From Calothrix anomala FACHB-343 (GTDB lineage: Bacteria; Cyanobacteriota; Cyanobacteriia; Cyanobacteriales; Nostocaceae): a DNA stretch of 64,000 nt. How positions within the stretch are numbered: position 1 is the stretch's first letter; each line of letters opens with the position of its first letter. The DNA lies in the NCBI RefSeq assembly GCF_014696435.1, contig NZ_JACJQG010000017.1, forward strand, positions 79,051 through 143,050. The letters are read 5' to 3'. Position numbers and translations under genes: made by a program. This document shows positions 8,135 to 17,195 of the stretch, piece after piece. The notes under the pieces are model-generated. The model had not been told where the DNA came from. It saw only the letters and a program-made list of their open reading frames with translations, and ran no database searches.

Positions 8135-8731
8135 ATTCCCCTAATTATCCTCGCCGCCGGTGCATCAACCCGTATGGGTAAGCCAAAACAACTGTTATCC
8201 TATCAAGGACGCAGCCTAATTCAGCATACAGTTGAAAGTGCGATCGCTTCATTCTGCAACCCTGTAATCGTCGTTTTAGGCGCTAACGCACAACAAATCC
8301 GTTCCCAATTTAATCAAGATTTAGTGCAAATAGTTGAAAATCCGCACTGGAATTTAGGCATGAGTACGTCAATTCGTAGCGGTATTTCTGCACTCAATCA
8401 TGACTCCCAAAATATAGAAGCAGCAGTAATTACCGTTTGCGATCAACCATATATTTCCGCAGAAATTATTAATAACTTAATCTCTGCCTACTCTGCCACA
8501 AAAAAACCGATAATAGCCTCTCAATATGCAGAAACTTTAGGCGTACCCGCTTTATTTAGTCGCCAATTTTTTCCAGAATTACTCACTCTCAATGAAGATA
8601 CTGGTGCAAAATATTTAATTAAGAAATATCGCGATTTAGTATTAGCTGTGAATTTCCCCTTAGGCGCAATTGATATCGATACTCCTAATGATTATCAAAA
8701 CTTGCAAGCAAATATCAAGTTGTCTGAATAA
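8129..8731 (+). CDS. MocA/MobA-like nucleotidyltransferase
   Basis: 200 residues with the nucleotidyltransferase signature LAAGASTRMGKPKQLL at residues 8-23 and a metal-binding-type CDQPY at 104-108. Both fit the MocA/MobA-like family (molybdenum cofactor cytidylyltransferase and relatives), which transfers CMP or GMP from CTP or GTP to molybdopterin in the cytosol. Length matches the family. No xanthine dehydrogenase or other molybdoenzyme gene is adjacent, so the exact substrate is inference. The start at 8129 is the last ATG of a heptamer array; earlier ATGs of the array are out of frame. There is no clear ribosome binding site. Confidence 0.88.
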   Translation: MTIPLIILAAGASTRMGKPKQLLSYQGRSLIQHTVESAIASFCNPVIVVLGANAQQIRSQFNQDLVQIVENPHWNLGMSTSIRSGISALNHDSQNIEAAVITVCDQPYISAEIINNLISAYSATKKPIIASQYAETLGVPALFSRQFFPELLTLNEDTGAKYLIKKYRDLVLAVNFPLGAIDIDTPNDYQNLQANIKLSE

Positions 8732-9060
8732 AGTTTGATAATTTTACTTAACAAATGGAACTGATAACCAAGTACAAAGTCATACTGAGATAAAGATATG
8801 CTTTATCAATTACCTAGTTAAGACAGCGAATTGCAAGTTGATGAGGTAGAGATAATCATTGATTGTAGGGGCATTGGCACTGCCATGCCCTGAAGCGCGT
8901 ACCTAATTTACCTGAAATATCCTGTAGGTAAGTTGATTAAAATAAACCAAACTCTGTTACAAAAGGTAAACAGGCTGGAAACCCTTACCAATGACTAATG
9001 ACTAATGACTAATGACAGCCCTTTCCAACTATCTTTAATTACACCACTCTACTTATTAAT
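8732..9060. other. Spacer with a two-module repeat
   Basis: Module 1 (about 8829-8915, TTGTAGGGGCATTGGCACTG and CGAAGCGCG-like tail) and module 2 (8946-9052, arm-heptamer-arm cassette). The same two modules lie next to each other, reversed, at 49502-49815. No gene seen. Confidence 0.75.
8946..9052 (+). repeat. Arm-heptamer-arm cassette, copy A
   Basis: Left arm ACCAAACTCTGTTAC...GGTAAACAGGCTGGAAA, core of ATGACTA heptamers, right arm GACAGCCCTTTCC...AATTACACCACTCTAC. The arms match the copies at 49502 and 51803, and the right arm also matches those at 20759 and 40031. Confidence 0.8.
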
Positions 9061-10326
9061 ATGAAACTTAAATCTATTCCAACTGCGATCGCATTATCTC
9101 TGATCAGCATTGGAATTTCCCATATAGCTTATACTCAAACTCCCACCGCCCAACAAGCACGATTAAATCAAGAAGTAGCACAACTCCGCCCACAGGGGCC
9201 TAGTGGTTTAGAAAAATTTTTAAATAATCATGCTTCACAACTCAAAAACCCTAACCCAGAAATACGCCAAGCATTAGATAAACTTTGTCAACAGCGAGAC
9301 TGCTACGCTTCTAAACTTTATTGGTACACCGATATAGAACAAGCTAAAGCTGCGGCTAAAGCTAGTAATAAACCCATTCTTTCATTACGTTTATTAGGAA
9401 ATCTCGATCAAGATTTAAGTTGTGCTAACAGTCGCTTTTTCCGCGTAGCTTTATATCCCAATGCCGAAATTTCTCAATTCCTGCGCGATCGCTATATACT
9501 ACACTGGGAATCTGTACGCCCAGTACCAAAAGTTACCGTAGATTTTGGCGATGGACGCAAACTAGAACGCACCCTCACAGGTAACAGCATTCACTATATT
9601 TTAGACAGTTCCGGCGTACCTATAGATGCTATTCCCGGTTTATACGGGCCGCAAGCCTTTTTACGTCAGCTAGTAGCTGGAGAAAAAGCAGTCAAAGAAT
9701 ATAATAAATCCCAAGGTATCGCCCGCTACAACTTTTTACGCGATTACCACCGCCAACAATTAGCATCAATTCAACGTCAATGGCTTGCAGATTTAGCCAA
9801 TCTTGGCATCAAAAACCCACCCCGTCTAGTAGAATTTACACCCAACAATAACGAAGCACCTAGCGCCAGCGTCGCAGGTACAATTGCTGTCAGCAAAATG
9901 CGCGTAGAATCACCGATACTGCGCAACATCAACGCAGCCAATAACAATCAAAAAGCCCTAAGAGAAATTACTGACGCAGCCACATGGGAAAAAATAGCCC
10001 AACGCTACGCAGCAGATGCCAAATTAGATAATAATAGTGTGGCATTAATTCAGACTAAGCGCTTTCAAGACAGCAAAAGCGATAATTTACAGCGCGTTGT
10101 CAGCAATTTTCAAGCAGCAATGGCATTAGATACGGTGAGAAATGAGTATACTTTGCACAGCCAAATTCACCAGTGGTTTATGCAAGAAAACGCCACAAAT
10201 AATGTCAAAGCATTGAATGATAAAGTTTACAGCGAATTATTTCTCACCCCTAATGCTGACCCGTGGCTAGGGTTAATGAGTAGTGAAAGCTACAGCGCTA
10301 TTGATAATGATGGCATTAGAAAATAA
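9061..10326 (+). CDS. Secreted thioredoxin-fold-like protein
   Basis: 421 residues. A signal peptide is visible (MKLKSIPTAIALSLISIGIS, cleavage probably near residue 25). Residues about 85-210 resemble the Thioredoxin_7/DUF255-type fold: YTDIEQAKAAAKASNKPIL is the usual first strand and helix, followed by a Cys (121) and FLRDRYILHWESVRPV. The redox CxxC is absent; Cys76, Cys81 and Cys121 are the only candidates nearby, so it may not be an oxidoreductase. Residues 215-421 are mainly helical and unassigned. The gene is alone between a repeat cassette and a convergent HhH gene. Periplasmic location and folding or binding role are inference. Confidence 0.75.
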   Translation: MKLKSIPTAIALSLISIGISHIAYTQTPTAQQARLNQEVAQLRPQGPSGLEKFLNNHASQLKNPNPEIRQALDKLCQQRDCYASKLYWYTDIEQAKAAAKASNKPILSLRLLGNLDQDLSCANSRFFRVALYPNAEISQFLRDRYILHWESVRPVPKVTVDFGDGRKLERTLTGNSIHYILDSSGVPIDAIPGLYGPQAFLRQLVAGEKAVKEYNKSQGIARYNFLRDYHRQQLASIQRQWLADLANLGIKNPPRLVEFTPNNNEAPSASVAGTIAVSKMRVESPILRNINAANNNQKALREITDAATWEKIAQRYAADAKLDNNSVALIQTKRFQDSKSDNLQRVVSNFQAAMALDTVRNEYTLHSQIHQWFMQENATNNVKALNDKVYSELFLTPNADPWLGLMSSESYSAIDNDGIRK

Positions 10327-10399
10327 TCCAGCTAATCCCTCATAGGAAAACCACAACCAAAAATAAAAATCTCTCTTCCCTAACCCCTAACCCCTATAT

Positions 10400-10933
10400 T
10401 CAAAATCTTAAATAATACATTAACTGCGCGATCGCATCTGCTGGTAACTCCAAACGTCGCTGAAAATCAACCAAATTGCGGTATGGCCCAGCAGATAGGC
10501 GATTTTGCACCACAGCTTGCGCGAGAGATAAATCAATAAAAGGTATTTTTGTTAGGTTCTCAACTGTGGCTGTATTAGGATTAACTAAAGGCACAAGACA
10601 ATCGAGAGATTCTTCGTCATAGTAAACAAAATTCAGCAACAGCTTGATTGGTTGTAAACGCTGCACAGGAATAGCTAACGCCGCCGCAATATCTTCAATA
10701 CAGTAGAATTTAACACCAGAACGGGATAATTCTACAAGCGATCGCGCCTGGTGAATCGATAAACCAGGTAAACGTAACCAATCATCGACAGTGGCTTGAT
10801 TAGCATCAATCTGAATACCCAACTGTATCGCTAGCTGCACTTCTTCCCCAGATTGTAATCTGTAGTAAGGATCGTTGAGCAGCTTAGTACGGAGTTTTTG
10901 CAACCTCAGATTTAAAGGTAGCCAGTTTTTCAT
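10400..10933 (-). CDS. ComEA-like helix-hairpin-helix protein
   Basis: 177 residues with two helix-hairpin-helix segments: residues about 44-73 (ANQATVDDWLRLPGLSIHQA) and about 117-165 (VNPNTATVENLTKIPFIDLS, then GPYRNLVDFQRRL). This VNPNTA...L..IP pattern is the ComEA-type HhH that binds duplex DNA non-specifically. Unlike ComEA it has no signal peptide or membrane anchor, so uptake of DNA is not implied. ATG at 10933. It lies 14 bp downstream of the TM2 gene on the same strand and is probably cotranscribed with it. Confidence 0.8.
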   Translation of the reverse strand: MKNWLPLNLRLQKLRTKLLNDPYYRLQSGEEVQLAIQLGIQIDANQATVDDWLRLPGLSIHQARSLVELSRSGVKFYCIEDIAAALAIPVQRLQPIKLLLNFVYYDEESLDCLVPLVNPNTATVENLTKIPFIDLSLAQAVVQNRLSAGPYRNLVDFQRRLELPADAIAQLMYYLRF

Positions 10934-10947
10934 AATTGTTGCAGGGG

Positions 10948-11346
10948 TTAAGAAATCTGGTCTAGTAGCTGGCGACGCTTTTGTTCAAATTCGTACTCAG
11001 AAATCAGTCCATCTTGACGCAAAGCATCTAACTCCCGCAAAGCTTCAGCCATTGCGCCTACATTATTGCTTACTTGCTGTGAGTTCTTAATTGCTGACTT
11101 ACCAAAATTAAAATTGCGATCGAACGCTTCTTCATCTTGCGCCAAATACCAAACCCCCTCAATCGCACTAGCCACTTTAGGGATAGGCGTCCAAGACAGC
11201 AAAACATACAACAAGCCCCAGAAAGGCTGTCCTAAATAAAACTTATGTAATCCTGAAACAGTCAGCGTGCCAGAAAAAGCTAAAATAGCGGCTACGCTGC
11301 GGCTTTTTCGCTTAGTCAACATATTCCCCAATTGAGCATTTGTCAT
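10948..11346 (-). CDS. TM2 domain protein with SHOCT tail
   Basis: 132 residues from the ATG at 11346, or 124 from ATG 11322 (MLTKRKSRSVA), which is the more usual family start; the extra residues MTNAQLGN derive from an ATGACAA unit. The TM2 domain shows the two membrane helices around AAILAFSGTLTVSGLHKFYL and FWGLLYVLLSWTPIP, with the typical G.H.FYLG turn. The C-terminal LRELDALRQDGLISEYEFEQ is a SHOCT motif, a short oligomerisation tail. Inner-membrane protein of unknown function. The HhH gene follows within 14 bp. Confidence 0.85.
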   Translation of the reverse strand: MTNAQLGNMLTKRKSRSVAAILAFSGTLTVSGLHKFYLGQPFWGLLYVLLSWTPIPKVASAIEGVWYLAQDEEAFDRNFNFGKSAIKNSQQVSNNVGAMAEALRELDALRQDGLISEYEFEQKRRQLLDQIS

Positions 11347-12050
11347 TTGTTAGTTGTCGATTCTCAATAGTCAACGATCGATTGTCATTGAGATTAGCTT
11401 AAATATTGGTCGCTTGCTCATTTTTATCGATACCTGTGATAAATATTGCCGACAAATTACATATATTCACTGTAATTAAATATGGCGCTAATACTAACAT
11501 TGGCTATAAATTACTGAATTACAAGACTTTACATGATCTACACCGACAAAAAATCAAATTAAGTCTGTTTATGCCAGTAATAATTGCAACAATCCTCAGA
11601 ATTTCCTCACTTTTTAGACATATTCTGAAAATCAAGGTTCTCAACCAGGCAAATTCATGTATCCTACAACATCTCAAACCCAAACTATAAATTAATCCAG
11701 ATAAACAACTTTTTTAAAATTTGTAGGGCTAGTAACCTACTGAATATGAATCTATTGTATTGATTTCTAGTACGGGCTATCAATGGGAAATAAGTAGGCT
11801 ATATTCAAAGAACTTATACACAAAGAAAACGTCCAAGTACCCTTGATTTACTAGTATTCACTCAAAAGAACTATGTAATACAATACATTACATTACTCTT
11901 ATTTCAGAGAACTCTTCACATAGCAACAATACTTCAGTCAAGATTCTCAATCAAGCTAGTTTTAGCCAAAAAATCAATTTCTCGGTTTTGAGTTATCTGA
12001 ATTGTTGCACTACCTTTACCTATTGTTGCTAAACGCACTGGGACTAAATA
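11347..12050. other. AT-rich 0.7 kb spacer
   Basis: AT-rich and poor in HIP1 sites. A 94-codon frame at 11406 starts with TTG and has neither a ribosome binding site nor recognisable motifs; I do not call it. It contains the divergent promoters of the TM2 gene and the TPR gene, but no clear boxes were identified. Confidence 0.5.
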
Positions 12051-12461
12051 ATGCTAAAACTAAGAGCTAAACAAGTGGAACAGAGACTAGAGGAAAATAA
12101 TTCTCAAGCCAACATACAACAATACGCTGATCGTCACTACCAGAGGGCTACGCAGTACGCCAACCAAAAAAATTGGCCTAGTTGCGTACAAGAACTACGA
12201 GAAGCCATCAAGCTAGAACCGAAAAATAGTGACTATCATGCATTACTTGGCGTTGCTTATGCTCAACAAAATTTTCAGGGAATGGCAACAGTTTATATTC
12301 GCCAAGCATTAAAATTAAATCCTCAACATTCTTTAGCTTTGAAATACGCTGAGAAGTTAGGTCTGAATGGCTCGTCTCAAAACGCGAATCCTAAATCTGT
12401 ACCCATGTCTCTCAACATCGCCAATGTCTTAAGCAGGTTTTCATCTCGTCAAGGTTCTTGA
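12051..12461 (+). CDS. Short TPR protein
   Basis: 136 residues. Two TPR-like units occupy residues about 30-100 (ATQYANQKNWPSCVQELREA and MATVYIRQALKLNPQHSLAL), preceded by a charged helix and followed by a Ser/Asn-rich tail. No signal peptide, so cytosolic. The unit resembles the C-terminal TPR part of longer cyanobacterial DnaJ-TPR proteins, so it could be a truncated descendant, but the start ATG at 12051 and the stop are clean. Function unknown. Confidence 0.7.
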   Translation: MLKLRAKQVEQRLEENNSQANIQQYADRHYQRATQYANQKNWPSCVQELREAIKLEPKNSDYHALLGVAYAQQNFQGMATVYIRQALKLNPQHSLALKYAEKLGLNGSSQNANPKSVPMSLNIANVLSRFSSRQGS

Positions 12462-12563
12462 GTCAAGTGGTGAAATTTCCCTAACTAACCGTAATCCAAC
12501 CGTAGCTTGTTCCTTAGATGATTGCCCTAGACTAGAATGAAAATATAAGCAAAACCATAATTT

Positions 12564-12583
12564 ACTGAGTTTTAACACTCAGT
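12564..12583 (+). promoter_or_regulatory. Hairpin just upstream of DUF1825 gene
   Basis: ACTGAGT and ACTCAGT form a 7-bp stem with a 6-nt loop, 15 bp before the preferred ATG at 12599 and 3 bp before ATG 12587. It could shape translation initiation or end the upstream transcript. Confidence 0.45.
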
Positions 12584-12598
12584 GGAATGTTAAACAAA

Positions 12599-12922
12599 AT
12601 GGGATTCTTTGATTCTGAAATAGTTCAGCAAGAGGCAAAGCAGCTATTTGATGATTATCAAGCGCTAATCAAGCTTGGTAATAATTACGGTAAATTTGAC
12701 CGTGAAGGCAAAAAGCTGTTCATTGAGCAAATGGAAGCCATGATGGATCGTTACCGTATCTTTATGAAGCGTTTCGAGCTTTCTGAAGATTTCATGGCGC
12801 AAATGACTATGGAACAGATGAAAACGCAACTAGGCCAGTTTGGGGTAACTCCTCAACAAATGTTTGATCAAATGCACCTCACCCTACAGAGGATGAAAAC
12901 TGATTTGGAAAAACAAACTTAG
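12599..12922 (+). CDS. DUF1825 family protein
   Basis: 107 residues from ATG 12599 (MGFFDSEIVQQEAKQLF), the usual family start; an in-frame ATG at 12587 would add MLNK. The whole protein is the DUF1825 domain, a small helical protein found almost only in cyanobacteria and plastid-bearing lineages. It is rich in Met, Gln and charged residues (EQMEAMMDRYRIFMKRFELS) and has no membrane segment. Function unknown. Confidence 0.9.
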   Translation: MGFFDSEIVQQEAKQLFDDYQALIKLGNNYGKFDREGKKLFIEQMEAMMDRYRIFMKRFELSEDFMAQMTMEQMKTQLGQFGVTPQQMFDQMHLTLQRMKTDLEKQT

Positions 12923-13034
12923 GATCAAGAGCCAGAGGCTAGAGGTTAAGGGCTAGTAATTTATGCACTAACCAAATGCTTTTTCAATTTTCGTCACCTC
13001 AGTCTCTAGTCTCTAAATCCCTAATCCCTAGCTT

Positions 13035-14966
13035 CTAATCCTTCTCATTCGCTTTGGGGCGAGGAAACTGAGAGGGCGATTTAAAGCTTTCTACAGGGAC
13101 GTTTTTTAGCGCCTGTTGCATAAAGTCGCGCCAAATAGGAGCTACCATCACACCACCAGTAGCACCACTGGCTAATTGTCTGTTATCGTCTCTACCTACC
13201 CAAACAGCAGTTGTTAACTGGGGTACAGTACCGACAAACCAAATATCTTTTTCTGAAGATGTCGTCCCCGTCTTACCAGCAGCAGGTCGGCCAATTGCTG
13301 CATTTTTACCAGTACCCTCGGTAATTACGGATTGCATAACGTTAATAATTGCTGCCGACGCCCAAGGATCGAGAACCAATTGGGGTTTTGGTGTGTTATC
13401 CAGTAAAACGTTACCGCTACTATCTGTAATCCGGGCAATTACCGTTGCTGGTGACTGCCAGCCATAATTAGCAAAGGTAGCATAAGCGCTAGCCATTTCC
13501 AATGGTGTCACGCCAATAGCACCTAAAGGTAAAGAAGTCACCGGTTCCATTGGACTCATAATGCCCAAAGTCCGGCAAATTTCAATAACTTTATTCATCC
13601 CTACAGTTTTACCCACCTTAATTACAGGAATGTTGCGCGACTGTGCTAGAGCAGTACGAATCGACATCGCACCAGAAAAACCACCATCATAGTTTCGCGG
13701 ATAATACCAACCATCACCATCGCGATAGCTGACAGGAGCATCTATGACTGTACTATCAGGTGCAAATTTGCCAGAAGCAAAGCCCGCGTAATAAACAAAC
13801 GGCTTAAAAGAAGATCCTGGCTGACGCTGGGCTTGGGTGGCGCGGTTAAATTCGCTAGTTTTGGGATCAACACCACCTACCAAAGCTTTGACAAAATGCG
13901 TGCGGGGATCAATCGCTACCAAGGCCATTTGATTCTTAGATAAGCCTTGACCTTTTAGTCTCTCATGCCATTTGACAACAGTTTGCTCTGCCATTTTTTG
14001 GAATTCGGCATCAACTGTGGTTTGGACGCGCATACCGCCTTTGAGTAGAGCATCGCGCCCGAATTTTTTCGCTAATTCTTGGGCAACTGTATTAGTTACA
14101 TAAGGTAAGGCACTACCTTGGAAAGAGCGAATTTTACCGAGTTTAATTTCTTGCTTGAGAGCGTCATCATACTCTTTCTGGGTGATCCAATTCAAATCCA
14201 GCATCCGCCCTAAAACTTCTTTTTGCTTCTGCTTTGCCAATTTCATGCTGGCAAAGGGGCTGAATTCTTCTGGTGCTTGAATCAAACCAGCCATCATTGC
14301 TGATTCGCCCAAAGTTAAATATTCTGATGATTTGTTAAAGTAACTCCGTGCTGCTGTTTGCACGCCATAGTTATTATGACCCCAATAAACTTGATTGAGG
14401 TACATTTCTAAAATTTGGTCTTTAGTGAGAATTTGTTCTAAGCGAATTGCTAGCACTCCTTCTGCTAGCTTCCGGGTAAAGGCTCGCTTATGAGACAAAA
14501 ATAAGTTTTTCACCAGCTGCATGGTGATGGTGGAACCACCTTCTTTGACACCACCAGCTACTGAGTTGACAATAATCGCCCGACCTACACCTGTAGGATT
14601 GATACCGTGATGGTTGTAGAAATGTCCATCTTCACTGGCTAATACTGCGCGTTTGAGATTGGGAGAAATTCTATCTAGAGGGACAACTTCTCGGTTAGCT
14701 TCTCCATGAACGCTGGTTAAGAGTTTTCCTTTTATATCGTAAATATAAGTCGTTTCTGAAGGAAAGAAGTTACGCAATTGCCTGACATCTGGCAAATTAC
14801 GAAAACTAATAGCCAAACCCACCAATCCCCCCGCTACAATTGAGCTTGTAAGCATTGTGATTGATAATAGAGTTCCGCCAGCTACCTGACCTACTCCTTT
14901 CAAAAACTCAAAACCGGATGAAGCCTTATTTTGGGCTTCCTTGTCTTCAAAAGTCCTAGACGACAC
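13035..14966 (-). CDS. Class A penicillin-binding protein (PBP1 type)
   Basis: 643 residues from a GTG at 14966. It makes and crosslinks peptidoglycan. One membrane segment lies at about residues 30-55. The GT51 glycosyltransferase domain carries catalytic Glu112 in ASEDGHFYNHHG and the GGSTITMQL motif at 143-151. The transpeptidase domain carries Ser385 in the SSFK tetrad, the SRN triad near 444 and KTGT at 566-569. All key residues are present. It is divergent from tyrS with about 170 bp between. Cyanobacteria carry several such PBPs, and which paralogue this is cannot be told from one window. Confidence 0.95.
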   Translation of the reverse strand: MSSRTFEDKEAQNKASSGFEFLKGVGQVAGGTLLSITMLTSSIVAGGLVGLAISFRNLPDVRQLRNFFPSETTYIYDIKGKLLTSVHGEANREVVPLDRISPNLKRAVLASEDGHFYNHHGINPTGVGRAIIVNSVAGGVKEGGSTITMQLVKNLFLSHKRAFTRKLAEGVLAIRLEQILTKDQILEMYLNQVYWGHNNYGVQTAARSYFNKSSEYLTLGESAMMAGLIQAPEEFSPFASMKLAKQKQKEVLGRMLDLNWITQKEYDDALKQEIKLGKIRSFQGSALPYVTNTVAQELAKKFGRDALLKGGMRVQTTVDAEFQKMAEQTVVKWHERLKGQGLSKNQMALVAIDPRTHFVKALVGGVDPKTSEFNRATQAQRQPGSSFKPFVYYAGFASGKFAPDSTVIDAPVSYRDGDGWYYPRNYDGGFSGAMSIRTALAQSRNIPVIKVGKTVGMNKVIEICRTLGIMSPMEPVTSLPLGAIGVTPLEMASAYATFANYGWQSPATVIARITDSSGNVLLDNTPKPQLVLDPWASAAIINVMQSVITEGTGKNAAIGRPAAGKTGTTSSEKDIWFVGTVPQLTTAVWVGRDDNRQLASGATGGVMVAPIWRDFMQQALKNVPVESFKSPSQFPRPKANEKD

Positions 14967-15139
14967 GGCGATTTCACTTCCTCACTGGTAAATATAAATG
15001 TAATTGATTTGGCGAAGCAAGGCGGTTAATTTTTTGCAATTATAGTAGTTTGGCAGGTAAGACAACGGACAAATTGCCAGTGAATACAACCAACTTAACT
15101 TCTCCCAGTCAAAATTTAATTAATAGCGAATCTCCTAGT

Positions 15140-16336
15140 ATGGCGCAAGATATGAATTGGTTGCGTCGTGGTGTAGTAGAAATTTTCCCACAACCAACTG
15201 ATGCTGACAGCGAAATTGAAAGTTTAGAACAGCGTTTGGCAAGTACAAATCGACCTTTAAGGGTCAAATTGGGCATCGATCCAACTGGTGCTGATATTCA
15301 TCTTGGTCATAGCATACCGGTAAGAAAACTGCGAGCTTTTCAAGATGCTGGTCATACCGCAGTACTAATTATTGGTGATTTTACGGCACGGATTGGCGAT
15401 CCGACTGGTAAATCTGAGGTGCGTCGCCAGCTGACAGAAGCAGATGTGGCGCAAAACGCCCAGACTTATCTTGAGCAAGTACGTCCTATATTGGATTTTG
15501 ACACACCAGGCAGGTTAGAGGTACGCTACAACTCGGAATGGCTCTCCCGCCTGGATTTAGGCAAAATTTTAGAGTTACTCTCAACGATGACTGTGGGGCA
15601 GATGCTAGCCAAGGAAGGATTTGCCGAACGTTATAAGAAGGAGAATCCAATTTTCCTGCATGAGTTCCTTTATCCGTTGATGCAGGGCTATGATTCGGTG
15701 GCTGTGGAGGCGGATGTGGAATTAGGCGGAACTGACCAAAAATTTAACATTGCTGTGGGGCGAGATTTACAGCGTAGGTTTGGGCAAAAGCCCCAGTTTG
15801 GCTTACTGCTGCCAATTTTAATTGGTACAGATGGGGTACAAAAAATGTCGAAATCTCTAGGTAATTATGTGGGCTTGTCGGCACACCCATCGGAGAAATA
15901 CCAAAAATTGCAGGGCGTTCCCGATCAACTACTAGAGCAGTATTTTGAACTGTTGACGGATTTCGCTTTGGATAAATTACCGGAAAATCCCCGCGATCGC
16001 CAATTACTTCTGGCATGGGAAATTGTTAGGCAGTATCATGGCGAACAAGCAGCGAATCAAGCGAAGGAAGCTGCTGATAGTGGTGGGAAAAAAGGCGCGA
16101 TTCCGGAATTTTCTGTGGCTGGAATAGAGCAGTTTCCCGTCAAGTTGGCTTATTTACTCAATGCTAGCGGCTTGTGTAAAAGCAGCGGCGAAGGTAAGCG
16201 GAAAATTCAAGAAGGTGGGGTGTATATAGATGGCGATCGCATTACTAATGTAGATACCAGTTTTGCCCAAGCTGATGAATTAACCGACAAAGTGCTGCAA
16301 GTGGGTAAAAACAAGTTTGTGCGCTTAGTACCTTAA
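15140..16336 (+). CDS. tyrS: Tyrosyl-tRNA synthetase
   Basis: Charges tRNA-Tyr in the cytosol. From the ATG at 15140 ([19 protein letters not shown]) it has 398 residues, close to the family length; an upstream in-frame TTG at 15050 would add 30 residues rich in Asn and Ser that look non-conserved. The HIGH-class signature is HLGHSIP (after GIDPTGADI) and the second signature is KMSKS. The C-terminal S4 RNA-binding domain is present ([28 protein letters not shown]). Only 19 bp separate it from pyrF, so the two are probably cotranscribed. Confidence 0.96.
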   Translation: MAQDMNWLRRGVVEIFPQPTDADSEIESLEQRLASTNRPLRVKLGIDPTGADIHLGHSIPVRKLRAFQDAGHTAVLIIGDFTARIGDPTGKSEVRRQLTEADVAQNAQTYLEQVRPILDFDTPGRLEVRYNSEWLSRLDLGKILELLSTMTVGQMLAKEGFAERYKKENPIFLHEFLYPLMQGYDSVAVEADVELGGTDQKFNIAVGRDLQRRFGQKPQFGLLLPILIGTDGVQKMSKSLGNYVGLSAHPSEKYQKLQGVPDQLLEQYFELLTDFALDKLPENPRDRQLLLAWEIVRQYHGEQAANQAKEAADSGGKKGAIPEFSVAGIEQFPVKLAYLLNASGLCKSSGEGKRKIQEGGVYIDGDRITNVDTSFAQADELTDKVLQVGKNKFVRLVP

Positions 16337-16355
16337 TTTGGGATAGAAACCAGCG

Positions 16356-17078
16356 ATGAATCCTGAGCAGCGAATTATAGTACCTTTAGATGTCCCAGAT
16401 ATCGCCAGCGCGATCGCTCTTGTTGAGCGGCTACCACAAGTTACTTTCTGGAAAGTTGGCTTGGAGTTGTTTACCAGCACCGGGCCAAGTATTCTGGAAA
16501 TTCTCAAATCTCGCCAAAAGCAGATTTTTCTCGATTTAAAATTTCACGATATCCCGAATACCGTAGCTGGTGCTTGTCAGGCTGCGGCGCGTTACGGGGT
16601 AGATTTATTGACAATTCACTCTACAACCGGCAAAGATGCCCTAAAAGCGGCAACTGAGGCAATTCAAACAGGGGCAGCACAAACAAGTGTTAAACCGCCC
16701 AAATTAATTGCTATTACCCTGTTAACAAGCATTTCTGCCCGACAGTTGGCGTTTGATTTGAAAATTCCTTTAGAATTGCCAGAATACGCCCTGTCAATGG
16801 CACTCCTCGCCCAAGAAACCGGATTAGATGGGGCAGTTTGTTCGCCTCAAGAAGTGGCACAGCTACGACAAACTTGCGGGGATAATTTTCTGTTAGTTTG
16901 TCCTGGCGTGCGCCCGACTTGGGCAGATAAAGGCGATCAAAAGCGATCGCTAACTCCCTCCCAAGCCATTCAAGCAGGCGCAGATTACCTAGTAATTGGT
17001 CGTCCGATTACCAGTGCGGCGGAACCTGAGTTAGCTTGGAAGAGAATTTGTGAGGAATTAGCAGAAAATAGTCAATAG
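16356..17078 (+). CDS. pyrF: Orotidine 5'-phosphate decarboxylase
   Basis: 240 residues. It decarboxylates OMP to UMP, the last step of de novo pyrimidine synthesis. Catalytic residues fit the family: Asp11, Lys33, and the [11 protein letters not shown] motif with Asp60, Lys62 and Asp65. The C-terminal phosphate loop reads [11 protein letters not shown]. The ATG at 16356 follows tyrS by 19 bp. Group I type by length. Confidence 0.97.
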   Translation: MNPEQRIIVPLDVPDIASAIALVERLPQVTFWKVGLELFTSTGPSILEILKSRQKQIFLDLKFHDIPNTVAGACQAAARYGVDLLTIHSTTGKDALKAATEAIQTGAAQTSVKPPKLIAITLLTSISARQLAFDLKIPLELPEYALSMALLAQETGLDGAVCSPQEVAQLRQTCGDNFLLVCPGVRPTWADKGDQKRSLTPSQAIQAGADYLVIGRPITSAAEPELAWKRICEELAENSQ

Positions 17079-17195
17079 TCAATGGTCAGAGACGCGATGA
17101 ATCGCGTCTGTACAATTGTCATTTGTCCTCCTTGTCCTCCTTGTCCCCCTTGTCACCCTCTAGCCTAATCTGCTCTCCTACGCCCTCTGTGATAC
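17079..17195. repeat. Heptamers plus AGACGCGAT palindrome
   Basis: AATAGTC units, then the palindrome AGACGCGATGAATCGCGTCT (17090-17109) with its GTACAATTGTC flank, then TTGTCCTCC-type 9-bp units (about 17121-17155). Confidence 0.85.

Noticed and set aside
11406-11690. 94-codon frame starting with TTG
   Set aside because: AT-rich spacer, no ribosome binding site, no motif, HIP1-poor; probably chance.
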